Source of the DNA: Stomorhina lunata
Taxonomy: Eukaryota; Arthropoda; Insecta; Diptera; Rhiniidae
Assembly (NCBI GenBank): GCA_933228675.1
Contig: OW121741.1
Coordinates: 62,022,863 to 62,086,862 of the forward strand
DNA: 64,000 bases
Direction: 5' to 3'
This document shows, piece by piece, positions 39,741 to 51,475 of the stretch. The notes beneath the pieces are model-generated. The model saw nothing but the letters and a program-made list of their open reading frames with translations, was not told the DNA's origin and ran no database searches. The translations under genes and the position numbers were made by a program. Every line of letters starts with the position of its first letter. Position 1 is the first letter of the stretch.

Positions 39741-41096
39741 AATTCCGTGGGTAAAAAATGGGGCTTAAGACCGATAGTTGTGTATTGGATTTACACAACA
39801 ATTGTAAGGCCTGTTTTAACATATGGTTGTGCAGTATGGTGGGAAGCAGTTAGCAAAGGTTCTTTTCTTCCTTCTGTCAACAAGGAACAACGTTATACCC
39901 CCTTGATATCTTCATAAAGGGGATGGCTATGAGAAGTCTAGTCGGGTATGCTTAGGTACAGGCATGTGGCACACTCCTGTATCCTGAGCCTAACAGGCTC
40001 CTTGGGCTTGGAGTCAGGTCTACCACGATCTGACTATTTAGTTAAGGAGCTACTGTTTAGCTCAGCACCAGAGATCGTAATCCCCGATAGATCCGACTGG
40101 AAGAGTACTTTTTCAAGGTTTTTCGATCTTCACGGATGGATCTAAAATGGATTGCGGGACTGGTTCTAAAGTTTTCCTGTGGGATCAAAATATTAAGAAA
40201 TCCTTTAGACTCGCGGATGAGTGTAGTGTCTTCCAGGCAGAGATTTTTGCCATTTGGAAGGCTACAGAGCTCATTCAGGGTCTTATAGCTGTTAACAGTG
40301 AGGTGACAATTTATGTCGATAGCCAGGCCGCGCTCAAGGCGTTGCGGGGTTATAGGGTTACCTTCAAATTAGTCAAAAAATGTAGGATAGCTCTTCTTGA
40401 GCTATCTCTTTGCTTTAGGATTATATTGTGCTGGGTTCCGGGTCATAGCGACATCGTTAGCAACGAAGTTGCCAGACAAGGCTCAAGTCTGGACTTAAGC
40501 CAAAGAGTGTCGGATTTGGCTCCACTTATCTGTCACTTTTATATGGGCATTAAGTCCTGGACTAGCCAGGAAACCACAAGGCTGTGGGGCAACATGGTTA
40601 CGTGTAGGACATCTAGAGCACTATGGCCTAAACCGGACAGTAATGGTACTAAGCTTCTATTAGGTCTAAATAGGTCAAGCTTAAGAAGATGTAAGGGGTC
40701 CTTACGGGACATTGGGCCTTAAATTCAAGGTTACATAGGTGGGACAGCAGCATTTCAGACATCTGCAGACTATGTCTAGATGAGGATTCGTCCGCGTCGG
40801 TAGAACATATTCTCTGTCCTGTCCAAGGCTGCAAAACCTAAGACTCAAATTTTCATGCAGCTGATTCCTTGCTGACCTTCGGGATCTACAACAGTGTAGG
40901 TTGATTGATATTGTAGGGTTCATCACGGGTCTCAATTGGCCTAGATAGGGTAGTCTTCTCTACAACTTTCTACAATCTTTTCTCTTTCTCTATCTTCATT
41001 CTTTTTTTTCTCCTTCTCTAGTAAAGGATCACAATGGACCCCTGGGGTCTCCGAGTGATGGTGTCGTTTGACACCTCCTTTATTACCTAACCTATA
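39741..41096 (+). pseudogene. LINE continuation with RNase H domain and 3' UTR
   Basis: Fragments after 39741 include a connecting region, then an RNase H domain mostly in 40147-40722 (191 codons). It holds ADECSVFQAEIFAIWKA (E), TIYVDSQAALKAL (D) and WVPGHSDIVSNEVA, the typical E, D and H/D catalytic neighbourhood. The first catalytic D (TDGS) lies just before 40147, where a stop interrupts it. A degraded C-terminal cysteine-rich segment is at 40720-40850. The 3' UTR ends near ACCTAACCTATAAC at 41096, where mini-me-like sequence resumes. RNase H supports a LOA/I/R1-type element. Confidence 0.8.
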
Positions 41097-42331
41097 ACAT
41101 TTAGTATAAAGATGTTGTAAAATATTGTTATTCAGCGCGATAGCGCCTAAAGTAAACTTTCTAGAGGGACAACATTTGACAAAAATATTTCTGATCTCTT
41201 GAAAAGTTCGGGATTGAAAATTAAAATCTCCCATATAACCCCGACCGGGAATCACTTTAATGCTGATAAATTAAATCACATTATAATTGCATAAAGAACT
41301 AGAGCAAAACTTTCAGATTAATAAGTAAATCTTCTGTAACTTTTCCGACAAAGCTGGTATTCATTCATTCAAAAGCTATATATTTCACGTATGTATCTAA
41401 AACTAAGAGTGTATACTAGGGGTATAACTTTTGAACAATTTGCTAAATAATCAAAAAATACCTATCAATGCCATATAGACCATGAAAATCTATGACGAAA
41501 AGTGGGGTCACTTTTTCGCGGGCGTTAAAAAAGTTTCCCCCCCCAAATCATTTTGAAGTTTAGTATTTGAATTAAAAAAAAAAAGTTTATATGCTTCAAC
41601 AAAGATAATTTGTAGTATCTGAAGTTAATATATAGTCATGACTGTATGCATGGTATCTAAAACATAAATTATTTTAAACATTATTATTTTTTGGAAGATT
41701 TTAGAAAAAACGGTTTTTGCGGGGAGGTTTTTTATCCAAATTGATTTAAAAAAAACTGTTTTCTTGATAAACACATCAGTAGCCACCCCGTCGTGATAGG
41801 TATTTTTTTTTTTGGTTATACCCCTAGTGTATACCCTATAATTCTAAGGCCTGTATACATTGACAAAACTATCATTGTTATAGCTTGATCTAAATCGGTC
41901 CGCTTACTTCAGAGTTTTACATAACTAATCAAGAACTTTTACTAGTTGCATGATACGTACCCTCACTGGGCACTGCGTTTTTGAGTTGCATGCCAGAATA
42001 CTTAATCTTCATCAAATTCGAAATCGAATCTTCGAAAATCGAGAATCCAAGTGACGCTGCCTTCGACATCAGCCACCTTTCCAACTTAACCTTTGTGTCC
42101 ATCTCTTAATTTTAAAGACTCTTTGCATATAATACTAGTATAAGCAAATATTGCTAGGACTTACATTTGGTATGAACAAAAGAAAATTAATATACATATC
42201 AAGCATTTATGTGGGGCTCAACTAAGTCAGTAATCAGAAACTATATAATTATCCATACATTCTTACGATTTTTTAATTTATTTTTTTAATTCAAGATTTG
42301 GCACAGCCCGAATATACCACTCTTACTTATT
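41097..42331 (-). mobile_element. Mini-me-like element copy D, second segment
   Basis: ATTTAGTATAAAGATGTTGT at 41099 matches copy C at 21416, and the match runs on to AGCCCGAATATACCAC and TCTTACTTA at 42331, the same terminus as copies A, C and F. It is interrupted by a 410-bp hAT-type MITE (41417-41826). Confidence 0.8.
41417..41826. mobile_element. 410-bp hAT-type MITE, 8-bp target duplication
   Basis: The ends TAGGGGTATAAC and the complement of GTTATACCCCTA are perfect inverted repeats. GTGTATAC flanks both sides (41409-41416, 41827-41834). Copy C shows the empty site (AGAGTGTATACCCTATAATT), which confirms the insertion. The 8-bp duplication and TAG terminus indicate a hAT transposase mobilised it. 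No coding capacity. Confidence 0.92.
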
Positions 42332-42597
42332 ATTTATTTAGTAGTATTTAAAATACTTTTTACTGGCTATATTACATTAAATTATTTTAAAAAAATGTTT
42401 AAGTGCTCTGAATATTATTTTTAACAAAATGAATACAGTTTCTTTTATATTTCTTTAATTTTGTATATTGGCGAAAGTTGATTTAATAGTTGTAGTCCTT
42501 TATGTAACACGCATCTCTTTATTACATTGTTCGTTGGTCTATGTATCCTAAAATCATTTGCATTTCGTAGATTGTATGGTTGGCATTCGTTGACATA
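42332..42597. other. Spacer before the Tc1-like element
   Basis: AT-rich with no recognised feature. Confidence 0.4.
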
Positions 42598-43560
42598 CAC
42601 TAGTCGGCAGAATTATTTTGACATACCAGCTGTTTTTCTTTTTCTATTTCCGGTCCTGTGCAATTAAAAAATAAATTAAAAATATTGAAAATAGTAAAAA
42701 ATATTGTAATTTATTAGAAAACAAAAGACCTTTCATATTTTAAAAGTTTTGTATATTATTTTTTAATTGAAATTTTAGGATGTGGCATAAGTATTTGACA
42801 CATTTTTACAGAGCGTATTTAACAAAAATTAATAATAATTATTTAAATTAATCAAAAATATATTCTCCTTTAGCATTTAAAACGATTTGGTGGAGGTTCG
42901 GAACAGAATCCACCGAGAACTGCAGAAACTGCATTGAAATCTCTTTCCAAGCATTTACGACCTCAATAACCATTTTATTATTTGTTTTTGTCAAATCCGC
43001 AGATCTGTTTTGCTTTCTGTTTTACACATTTTCTATTACATAAAAAACTGGACTTTGGGGAAGCCAATCCAGAGTTTTGAACACCAGCCTCTGTTACAAA
43101 GTTTGTGATCATCTTGCTCTTATGACATGGAGCGTTATCCTGCTGAAAAATTAATGGTTCTCCGATCAATTTATCGCCGGAGGGAAATGCAAAATCATTC
43201 AATACTCTTAAATATTGATGATGGCTTATGGAACCGTCAATAGGAACCATGTTCCCTACTCCACTATATGAATATATCCCCAGGCCAGAAAGTATGATAT
43301 GGAGGTGAATGCGTTATCACCTCCATATCATACTTTCTGGCCTACAGGTGCACTCTCATCACATAAAGTAGTTTTTGTCAAATAAAAAATAAAAAAAATC
43401 TATTAAAATGTTGCACCTGTATGCCAGAAAGTAAGCCATGGAGATGAAAGTGTTATATTCTGGGGATATACTAATGTAAGGGAGTAGGGAACATGGTTCC
43501 TGTTGACGGTTCCAAAAGCCATCATCAAGCCTCAAATTAACATTAATTTTAAACATGATA
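42598..43560 (-). mobile_element. Rearranged Tc1-like transposon
   Basis: TA is followed by CACTAGTCGGCAGAATTATT at 42598, a Tc1-type terminal repeat. On the minus strand (43250-42860) the transposase C-terminal half is visible: MVPIDGSISHHQYLRVL, then FQQDNAPCHKSKM with the second catalytic D. A +1 frameshift near 43075 moves it to LDWLPQSPVFYVIENV, where SPV replaces the usual SPD and the final E is kept in IEN. The tail ends at about 42860. The same upstream coding region also occurs on the plus strand at about 43425-43535, so part of the gene is present in both orientations. The right terminal repeat was not found. Confidence 0.82.
43278..43341. repeat. Hairpin inside the Tc1-like element
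   Basis: CCAGAAAGTATGATATGGAG and GTGA are followed after a few bases by the exact complement ending CATACTTTCTGG. The arms are about 26 bases with a loop of about 8. It marks an inversion junction of transposase coding sequence. Confidence 0.9.
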
Positions 43561-44754
43561 AACTATGTAAGTTATATAAGATGTTGCAATTATGTAAGTG
43601 ATGCATTCAAGGGTATGGTTCCTCAACATCCCTGAAACAGCTTTTTAGCATAAGGGAAGTTTGATGATTGTGGAAATAGGCCTCATCATCGTACCATTGA
43701 TCGTCTTAAGCTGTACCACTCTTACCAAGCCATCTTTACCAGGGAAGGTTTCTATTACGCGCCCCATTATCCAAATAGAAGTTGGATCATTATCTTCTTT
43801 CACAAAAACGATATCATCTTTTGTTATGTTCCGTTAAACAGTTTTCCACTTAGGGCGGTGCTGAAGTGAGGTTAAATATTCCCTACTCCATCTACGCGAA
43901 AATCCTTCGGTTTTGGTTTAATTCAGTTAAGTTACCCTCAGTCGGCCTGCCTATCAAGAGGTGCGAAGGTGATAGATAATTACTTTCAGTGTCTGCAGTG
44001 AACCCCAAAGGTGTAGAGTTGATAACGGCTTCTTCTTGGGCAAGAAGGGTTCGCATTTGTTCAAATGTAAGTGTAGTTGGGCCAATTACGCGGCGTAGGT
44101 GAAGTTTGACTGACCGTACACTTGACTCCCAGATGCTACCCCAATGTGGTGAGTAGGGTGGTATAAACATCCACTTCATGTCTTAGTTTTGCCAATGCTT
44201 CAGTGATGATTTTGTTGTGGTCATCAGCCTGAAGTTGTTAATACATTAACGTTTTGCACCGACAACGTTTTTGCCGTTGTTGCTGTAAATTATTGAGTAT
44301 TTGCCAAAAACAAAGCGACGCAAAGCGGCCAAAAAGCATTGTGTAAGATGTTTTGGAATTTCTACCATGATGAATCTTCAATGTAATTGGACTGGCAAAG
44401 TCACATCCAGTATTTTGAAAAGGGAATGCTTGTCTAACACGTACTGTGGGTAGATTAGCCATTCTTTGTTGAGTTTTGCTTGTCGAAAGCACTTGAAACA
44501 TTAGTGATTAAGTTTGCGAATTAAATTCCTGGCTCCAATAATCAAACATTTGTGATTAAGTTTGCGAATTAAATTCCTGGCTCCAATAATCCAATATTGC
44601 TGTCGGACGATAACAAAAAGTGCTGAAACGCCAGGATTCATTATATGTTCTTCGGCTTGTATGAGTTTGGTTACCTTATGATCCTTTAGAAGGATTATAG
44701 GACGTTTCCGTTGCAAGTTCTGAGTTTGATATGCGTCCAGCGACTCTTAATAAT

Positions 44755-44758
<4 letters not shown>

Positions 44759-44828
<70 letters not shown>

Positions 44829-45083
44829 CCCCTACAACATTCCAATTTCTCTCAGATAAAGGGACCTACGTTTTAACTCCGGCTCCGAACGGCAAATGCA
44901 TTAGTTAGAGAAGTTTTTCATAGCCTAAATAATACACAATAACCAATGGCTAGCTGAGTTATGAGGTGAACCGGCGCTTTTTTTTTGAAAATGTATTTTT
45001 TTCAATTGGGTCCGGACGGGGATCGAACATGTTACCTCTGGTATGCTAGGCGGAGACTAACCTGCTATACCACGGCGGCTCAC
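44759..45083 (-). mobile_element. tRNA-derived SINE with (AT)n tail
   Basis: The element is flanked by a 9-base duplication ATAATCCAT (44750-44758 and 45084-45092). The head, on the minus strand from 45083, has box A TGGTATAGCAGG and box B TGTTCGATCCCC in tRNA spacing, with CTCCGCCTAGCA (AGC anticodon position) between them. A body of about 180 bases of unknown origin follows. The 3' tail on the minus strand is about 65 bases of alternating AT rather than poly-A. It is about 325 bases in all and would depend on a LINE for movement. Confidence 0.88.
45008..45083 (-). promoter_or_regulatory. Internal Pol III promoter (tRNA-like head) of the SINE
   Basis: Box A is the complement of 45061-45072 and box B the complement of 45018-45028, 32 bases apart, with good consensus matches. 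The 12-base segment CTCCGCCTAGCA is shared with two modules of the element at 36.0-36.9 kb, which suggests a common Ala-tRNA ancestor. Confidence 0.75.
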
Positions 45084-46557
45084 ATAATCCATTGTCATCA
45101 ATAAATGGGGAGAGTTGTATCAAGCTGGAACTGTTTTCTATTTTTCCATCATGTTGCAAACTAGATATTTCCACTGAATAACAACTTTGAGCCATTCTGA
45201 GACAGATGAGTTTACCAATTTCATCGTATGTGAGATATTCAGCTAGAATCTTAATTTTGTGTATATGTAGATTGATAAATCATTTTAAATATGCGGCAAT
45301 TCGTATAAGTTTATACCAGTGAGAAACGCCTTGAAGTATGAGATCGAGAGGATGAGATTTATAAACTTCACTCTTCGAATTTGTAGCTACATTTGTTGAG
45401 ATTGTTTGAACAGGTTTCATTTCGGAGGCTACGTCCTCATACAAATGTTATGTTGGGAGACTCCCAGTGCAGAAATGTCATCTTGTAGTTGTTTTGTTTT
45501 AAAAAGGTCAAGTTCTGACAATTTGTCTGTCATTAAACCACGAGAGGCACAGTCAGTCGGGTTTTCCTTAGTATTCACAGGTTTCCAAATATTGAGAGGG
45601 AGTGTCTCTAACATTTCGGAAGGACGATTTCCCACAAACGTCTTCAGTTTTGTAGATTGCATGGATAACCATGATAGTACAACTGTAAAATCGCACCTTG
45701 CATTGATTTCAATAATTTTATTAGGCAATGATGAAATTACAAATTTCATTAAACGAGTTAAGAGCAAAGCACCGCATAACTAGTCTTGGCAAAGAGATTT
45801 GCTTTAGTGGCGCTACACGAGTCTTTGAGGCTAGTGGGTTTACGTGTATATTTCCATCTTTATTTTCTAAACGGCAGTAAACAACAGCAGCATAAGCCTT
45901 AATGGAGGAATCACTAAAACCGTGCAGTTGAATACTCGATTATGAGTTTTGTACGTACCGGGGTAACCTCAATTTTGAGAGGTTTAATAAGTCATTTTTA
46001 TACTTAATCCATAGATTTGTTAAATTTGTAGGTAAAGGTTCGTCCCATCCAAGATTGAACAACCATAATTCTTGGAAAAGAATTTTAAATTTGATAACGA
46101 TAGGCAAAACTAAACATAGAGGGTCGAAAATATGACCTACGTCTGAAATAACTCTTCTTTTAGTTGCATGTTGTGAGTCATCTAAGTTGATTTTATATCG
46201 AATACTATCTTCTTTCGAGTTCCAATAGATACCGAGTACATTTGTTGAGTCATCTTTCCTAAATTCGCATTCATCAACATCGGCTAACTGAACAACATTG
46301 CAATTTGATACCCATTTACTCAACTCCAGTCCGGCTTGTGAAAGTAGATTAAATAGTTCTTTACGATTTTCCATGAGTTCGTCTTCCATCAATATTCTTG
46401 ATGCAATTTGTTTGGCGATTTGTTCTAAAACTCTTACAGAGAGGTGTGGTGCAGAGGCTGTACCGTATGTGACGGTACACAATTGAAAGTGTTTGAGAAC
46501 ATCATTGGGGTCTTCTCTCCATAGTATACGTTGATAATTTCGGTGATTCTCATTCAC

Positions 46558-47081
46558 CCAGACTCACAGTGTGTCGCATAGAACATGCTTGGTGGACAAA
46601 ATTATGTTATGTTATGTAAAGATGATTATACATAGTGGTAGTCATATTGAGTTATTATTGACAGTTTTTGGTTAATTTTATGTGTGGGTTATTTTGTTTA
46701 AATTAGATAAATATATTTCAAAAACTAAAATACATGCATATACTGAAATCTTTTTTAATTATTGGGGAAATATTTACATGTCAAGGCAAAAATAGTTGGA
46801 GTCATGTGATGAGTTGTAGTCATATACAACATACATTCTTTGTGTACTTTAACCACTTCTCAAAGAAGGCTAGAGAGTATTATGAAAAAAAAAAATATGT
46901 GTTAAGTAAATTGCAAGTCTTGAATATAATAATTAATAAAAGAAACAAAGTTTTTATATAATCGAAAATTGAAATTAATACAAAAGTTTTCTTGTTGCGT
47001 TCAGGACCGCTTCGTATACTATAAGCATCGTTGACGGGTTTGTTTGAAAATACATAGTTGCTGTATTATACAGTGTTGGAT
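46558..47081. other. Spacer between BEL/Pao and gypsy relics
   Basis: No coding sequence recognised. LTR sequence of the gypsy relic may lie at about 46980-47080, but no second copy is present near 50.7 kb to prove it. Confidence 0.4.
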
Positions 47082-49609
47082 TTATAGGTATCTATCTACC
47101 TTTTGTTTAGTTGACAGCTTGGCCAATCCTGAGTCTAAGTCGTCCTCGACTTCATCGTCGTCGATATCAAGATCAGGCTCGCCACTGCACCATCTTTTAA
47201 TCTTGTCGGAACTACAAACTGAACAAAACCTGCGGTTTATTATTTGAAGACCTGGTATATCTTCGATCAAATATCTGTCGTTTCCTAGCACCTTCGTGAC
47301 GGTATACGGACCGCGATACTTAGGTTCTATTTTCCGTGAGTCACCAGAGGATTGAGGTTCATTTTCTAAAAGAACCAAATCTCCTTCGGTGTATGTCGTA
47401 GGTCGCGTATGTTTTACATCAAAATGTTTCTTCCACCTTTCTCGTTCTTGTATGATGTTCTTTGCAGCCAAGGCACGTTTTTCATCTACAGTCACATTTT
47501 CATTAGGCATCACGTCGTCTTGTATAGCAGCTAGTAATCGATTTTGTGTTACATCAAGGGGGTTGTAATTATAAATCAGTTCATTAGGAAAAAATCCGGT
47601 TGTTGAATTCTTCTGCGAATTAATGGACCACTGGAGGACATGTAACGTTTTGTCCCAATCTTTAGTTTCCTCGGTGGTAGTATGGAGGTAGTTTAAAATA
47701 TTCTGGTTGAGCCGTTCAACCTGGCCATTCGCTCTGGGTGTTCGGACTGCTGTTTTCGTGTGTGGAATATTATTAACATCGCAATATTCCTCAAACATAT
47801 TTGATGTGAACGCTGTGCCACGATCTGTTATTATACGTTTTGGCAAGCCAATGTAACTAGAAAGTTCGTTTAATGCGGTTATCACCGGGGCTGTTTTGGT
47901 ATTACGTACTGCCTTTACAACAGCCTTTACAACAGCGAATTTCGTGAACGCATCGGATATCGCTAGAACATGAGTATGACCACTTTAACTTTTCACGAAC
48001 GGCCCCAAATGATCGATGTGTATTAAATTTATTGTAGCAACACTCGGTGCATGCAGCGATGTATTCCTTGAGATACTTTCTCATACGTGGAAACCAAAAT
48101 GATCGTTGAACTCGTTCAATTGTCGTGTCAAGGTGAAAATGCCCTACATCGTCATGGCAGTGTTTTGCGACTCGCCATCGTACTGCTTTCGGTATCACTA
48201 ACCGTTCTGCGTTTTCCGATATAGTCGTTGATTTTGTAATATGAAATCCGATTTTGGTTTATCGAATTTATTTATTGGTTTATCCAACAAATAAATTCGA
48301 AAGCGTTCTAACGTCTCAACCACTGCCAATACCTCCAACTCATAACTGTGGTATTTTGCCTCCGTATCTGAGCAATGTCGACTAAAATACATTACAGGTT
48401 GCCACCTGCCATTATTATTGCGTTGCAGAAGAACACCAGCAAGCCCAATACTACTGGCATCGGTGTGAACCTTGTGGTCTGCTGCCATATTATACGTTAA
48501 CAATATAGGTTGCTTACCAAGGATGTCGATCAGTTTTGAAAATGATTGCTGTTGGGGGCTCGTCCCAATGAAACAGGTTCCTGAAGAAACCTGTTTTACC
48601 AAGGAATCGGCGAACCTAGGTTACGTTTTTCGGTACCCTGTAGTTTCGAATGGCACTTATCTTTTCATCACCGGGTGTTATACCTTCTGTCGAAACATTG
48701 TGACCCAAATATGTTATCTTTTCTGTGAGGAAGTTGCATTTATCCATGCGCAAGGTAAGACCACTCTCTTGCAAAATTTTTAGAAATCGTCCTAAACGTT
48801 CAATACCTTCAGCCAACGTTTTACTGGGTATTATTACGTCATCTAAATAGATCAGCACTTCACCTGGCATCATTCTTTCGGCAACGTGGTTCATTACGGC
48901 ATGAAATACTGCCGGAGCATTTACGAGTCCAAAGGGCATTCTATTAAATTCGTAATGACCCTCGGATGTTACGAACGCTGTAAACTTCTTCGAGTCTTCT
49001 GCTATTTAGATCTGATGGTAATCCATACAGATCTAGCGTCGTAAAATGACGGTTACCCGACAATTTTGCAAACTGCTCCTCGATTACAGGCATCGGATAC
49101 GGAATCTTCATGGTGATCTTGTTTAACTGGCGGTAATCAACATATAACCTTTGTTCTCCATTCTTCTTCTCTACAAGAACAACACCAGAAGCATATGGGG
49201 AGTTTGATTTTCGCATTATATCGTTTGCAAGTAGTTCTTCAACAATATTTGCGACTATGGCCCGTTTAGCAAAAGGAATCATATACGGCTTAACACATAT
49301 CGGCTGAGGTGTAGTGACTTGAACTTCCATTTGTTGTAGATTGCATTTACCCAACTCGTTGACGTTTTCAGCAAAACAGGCTTTACGTTCGATAAGCAAT
49401 GATTGCAATTGTTTACCGAAATCTTCTATTTGAATCCGACAATCACCTCCCTCTATGATGGTTCGTTTGCCTTCTTGGCAAAGCACATTACGGCCCAAAT
49501 AGATATCGTGGGACAATAACTCATCGTTTACCACCATTAGATCAACTTCAAATAAAATACTATCTATTTCCATATTAACTCTTACATTTTCATCACTATG
49601 AAATTGCAA
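47082..49609 (-). pseudogene. Ty3/gypsy pol relic, frameshifted
   Basis: From right to left on the minus strand: a post-protease and RT start segment (48944-49609; NDIMRKSNSPYASGVVLVEK, LYVDYRQLNKITMK, HFTTLDLYG), an RT segment with MPFGLVNAPAVFHAVM and LIYLDDVIIPS (48616-48939), and RNase H with HTDASSIGLAGVLLQ (48198-48602). Then comes the integrase zinc region (HDDVGHFHLDTTIERVQRSF, CTECC; 47902-48198) and integrase core and tail (ITDRGTAFTSNMFEEYC, RTPRANGQVERLNQ, GDLVLLENEP; 47082-47885). At least four frameshifts separate these open pieces. Domain order is that of Ty3/gypsy. Confidence 0.9.
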
Positions 49610-49631
49610 AACCTCTCAAATTTTGACTACA

Positions 49632-50720
49632 CTAAAATTTATTTTCAAAGTTATTTGTAAAAGTTTTTCTAATAAGACTGTAATCACAGCCCGAGTCGAC
49701 AAACGCTTGCGTTTCAACGCCGTTTACTTTAACTGTTTTGGTAAGATTTTCGGTCGGCTTCGGAGTACTGCTAACAACTTTGTTTACATTTGCGTTTTCG
49801 TTTGGTATTGTTCTGCGATCTTCTGTTTTGTGCGACGTTTTATTACATTTTGCACAACGCATTTTCTTTTGAGGATTCCGGGCACTTGGCAGAGTAATGT
49901 CCGTACTTGGAACAATTAAAACATTTAATTTTATCCATACATTTCTTACCCTTACTGATGATGACCTCGGGTTTTGTGGCTTCATTAACATTTTTCCTTA
50001 CTTTGTTGTACACTGCATTTGGAGTTTTAATTTCGTTATAATTACAATAGCTGTTGATGTCACAGAGGGGTTGGTTGCACGTTACGTAGTCGTTGGATAT
50101 TTTCTTTTTCAAGTCGGGATCGTTGATGCCATTTACTATGTGACGGGTAATAGCACTTTCGGTCAAACCACCCTTTTTACCAAAACACAGCATCTTGTAA
50201 TAATACTCTTGTGGAGTTTCGTTGAAGTGACGAATCATTTGTGACTTCTTTATGTGTACATCGGCTACATTTTCGGATCAAGGAAAATCTGCAAGAAATT
50301 GATTAATAAATTGTGGCGACGAGAGAAATACTTCCTGCATTGAGTCAATTCAATGCTTTGCAGGACCACTCATTTGCTGTTGCACACCAAAAATTACGGA
50401 TTGGTCATCCCAACCAAAAGCATCTCTACTCGTTTTACAACTTGCAGGGAATTCAATGATTCATTCGACGTTGGGTTGAAATCGGGTAGAAGACTTATTA
50501 TTTCTCTTATATTTGCGTAGTTATTGCCACTGTTGAAAACGTTTTGAGGAACAGGCTGAAGTATACCGATATGAAGAATACGACTGTGGTATTGCGTTAA
50601 GATAACTATTAGTTGTCTGTGGCACGTAGGTTGATGCTGCCGTTCGTTGACCGTATGTGTTCGGTGGCATCTGTTGAGCATAACCTCTGGGTAGAAACCA
50701 GAGGTTCGAAAGGCTCAATT
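49632..50720 (-). pseudogene. Ty3/gypsy gag and protease relic
   Basis: The 49843-50238 piece ends in a zinc knuckle, CFNCSKYGHYSAKC, preceded by capsid-like sequence (HFNETPQEYYYKMLCFGKKG, VNGINDPDLKKKI). The 49632-49991 piece continues with a second cysteine-histidine motif (CAKCNKTSHKTED) and an aspartic protease start (AFVDSGCDYSLI; the active site reads DSG). Upstream pieces to 50720 encode a Gln/Pro/Tyr-rich N-terminal region. Frames are broken several times. It belongs with the pol relic to its left. Confidence 0.82.
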
Positions 50721-50859
50721 AATAATTCCATATTTTAAAATCAAATTCATTTTAGTGTTTATATCATTCCTATAATACATTCACCTGAATAAAGTCATAA
50801 GCCTTAACTTTTAAGAATTAATTCTTATTTAGATTTAATTTAAATTATTTCAATTCCTA

Positions 50860-51475
50860 GGGCCGATGTTTTACTTGGTAGTTAACTCATACATCGAGAT
50901 TAAATTACATTTTATCAACAAAAGCTGTTTTTTACTTCTAAGTTAACTCATTTTATTTGCTGGTTTAACCCCTCATTGTTGGCGGCTTAACTTTTGATTA
51001 GAAATGTCAAAACAAAAACAGCTGATCACAGCAGAAGAAATAAAAGTATTTTTTGTAAAAAAATATAATTAAAATGGGTTATTCCAGCGATGAGGAAGAT
51101 TTAAGAGATTTAGAGACGTTTCAAGTTTTAAATAGGATAATCTTAAGAAAAAAACGTGTAATAAGGACACGTCGAAATCACTTCCATTTATATAATGATC
51201 TGGAATTCATGCAAATATTCCGGCTGACAAAACATTCTGCAAATATGATTCTGGAAATTATTGGACCGCACATCAAAAATGCAACAACTTGGTTTGTAGC
51301 TTTATTTAACTTATTGCTAAATAAATTTAGAAATATGCTTTTAGGAACAACGCTCTATCAGAAGAGCAAATGTTAATCACATTGAGAGTGTACACCACCG
51401 GTGGAATGCTAATGTCTATAGGGGATGTAAATGAAGTGTCGAAGTCAACAGTTTCTATTTATTTATTTAAGTTTA
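50860..51475 (+). pseudogene. PIF/Harbinger transposase fragment
   Basis: The frame at 51074-51376 has an acidic start (YSSDEEDLRDLE) and FRLTKHSANMILEIIGPHI. After a frameshift at about 51340 the pattern RNNALSEEQMLITLRVYTTG then SIGDVNEVSKSTVS follows to about 51465. These are the N-terminal HARBI1-type transposase motifs; the catalytic DDE part is missing. The 5' flank (50862 onward) has GGGCCGATGTTTTACTTGG and repeated GTTAACTC, plausible terminal sequence, but the other end was not found. Confidence 0.78.

Larger units (their letters stand above)
43640..46557 (-). pseudogene. BEL/Pao retrotransposon pol relic
   Basis: Read right to left: a reverse transcriptase region (45940-46557) with ILWREDPNDVLKHFQLCTVT, VTYGTASAP, LGIYWNSKEDSI and KRRVISDVGHIFDPLCLVLP. 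An RNase H-like region (45429-45767) has VVLSWL and ENPTDCASRG. An integrase region follows, with an N-terminal part near 44500-44716, a core at 43892-44179 (IPPYSPHWGSIWESSVRSVK, EAVINSTPL) and a C-terminal part near 43650-43800. These phrases are diagnostic of BEL/Pao. Gag, protease and the first RT blocks are absent, frames are broken many times, and a SINE (44759-45083) has inserted between RNase H and integrase. A 60-base direct duplication lies at about 44512-44592. Confidence 0.88.

Noticed and set aside
51074..51376. Domesticated HARBI1-like host gene
   Set aside because: The frame breaks at about 51340 and the catalytic part is missing, so it is a transposon fragment.
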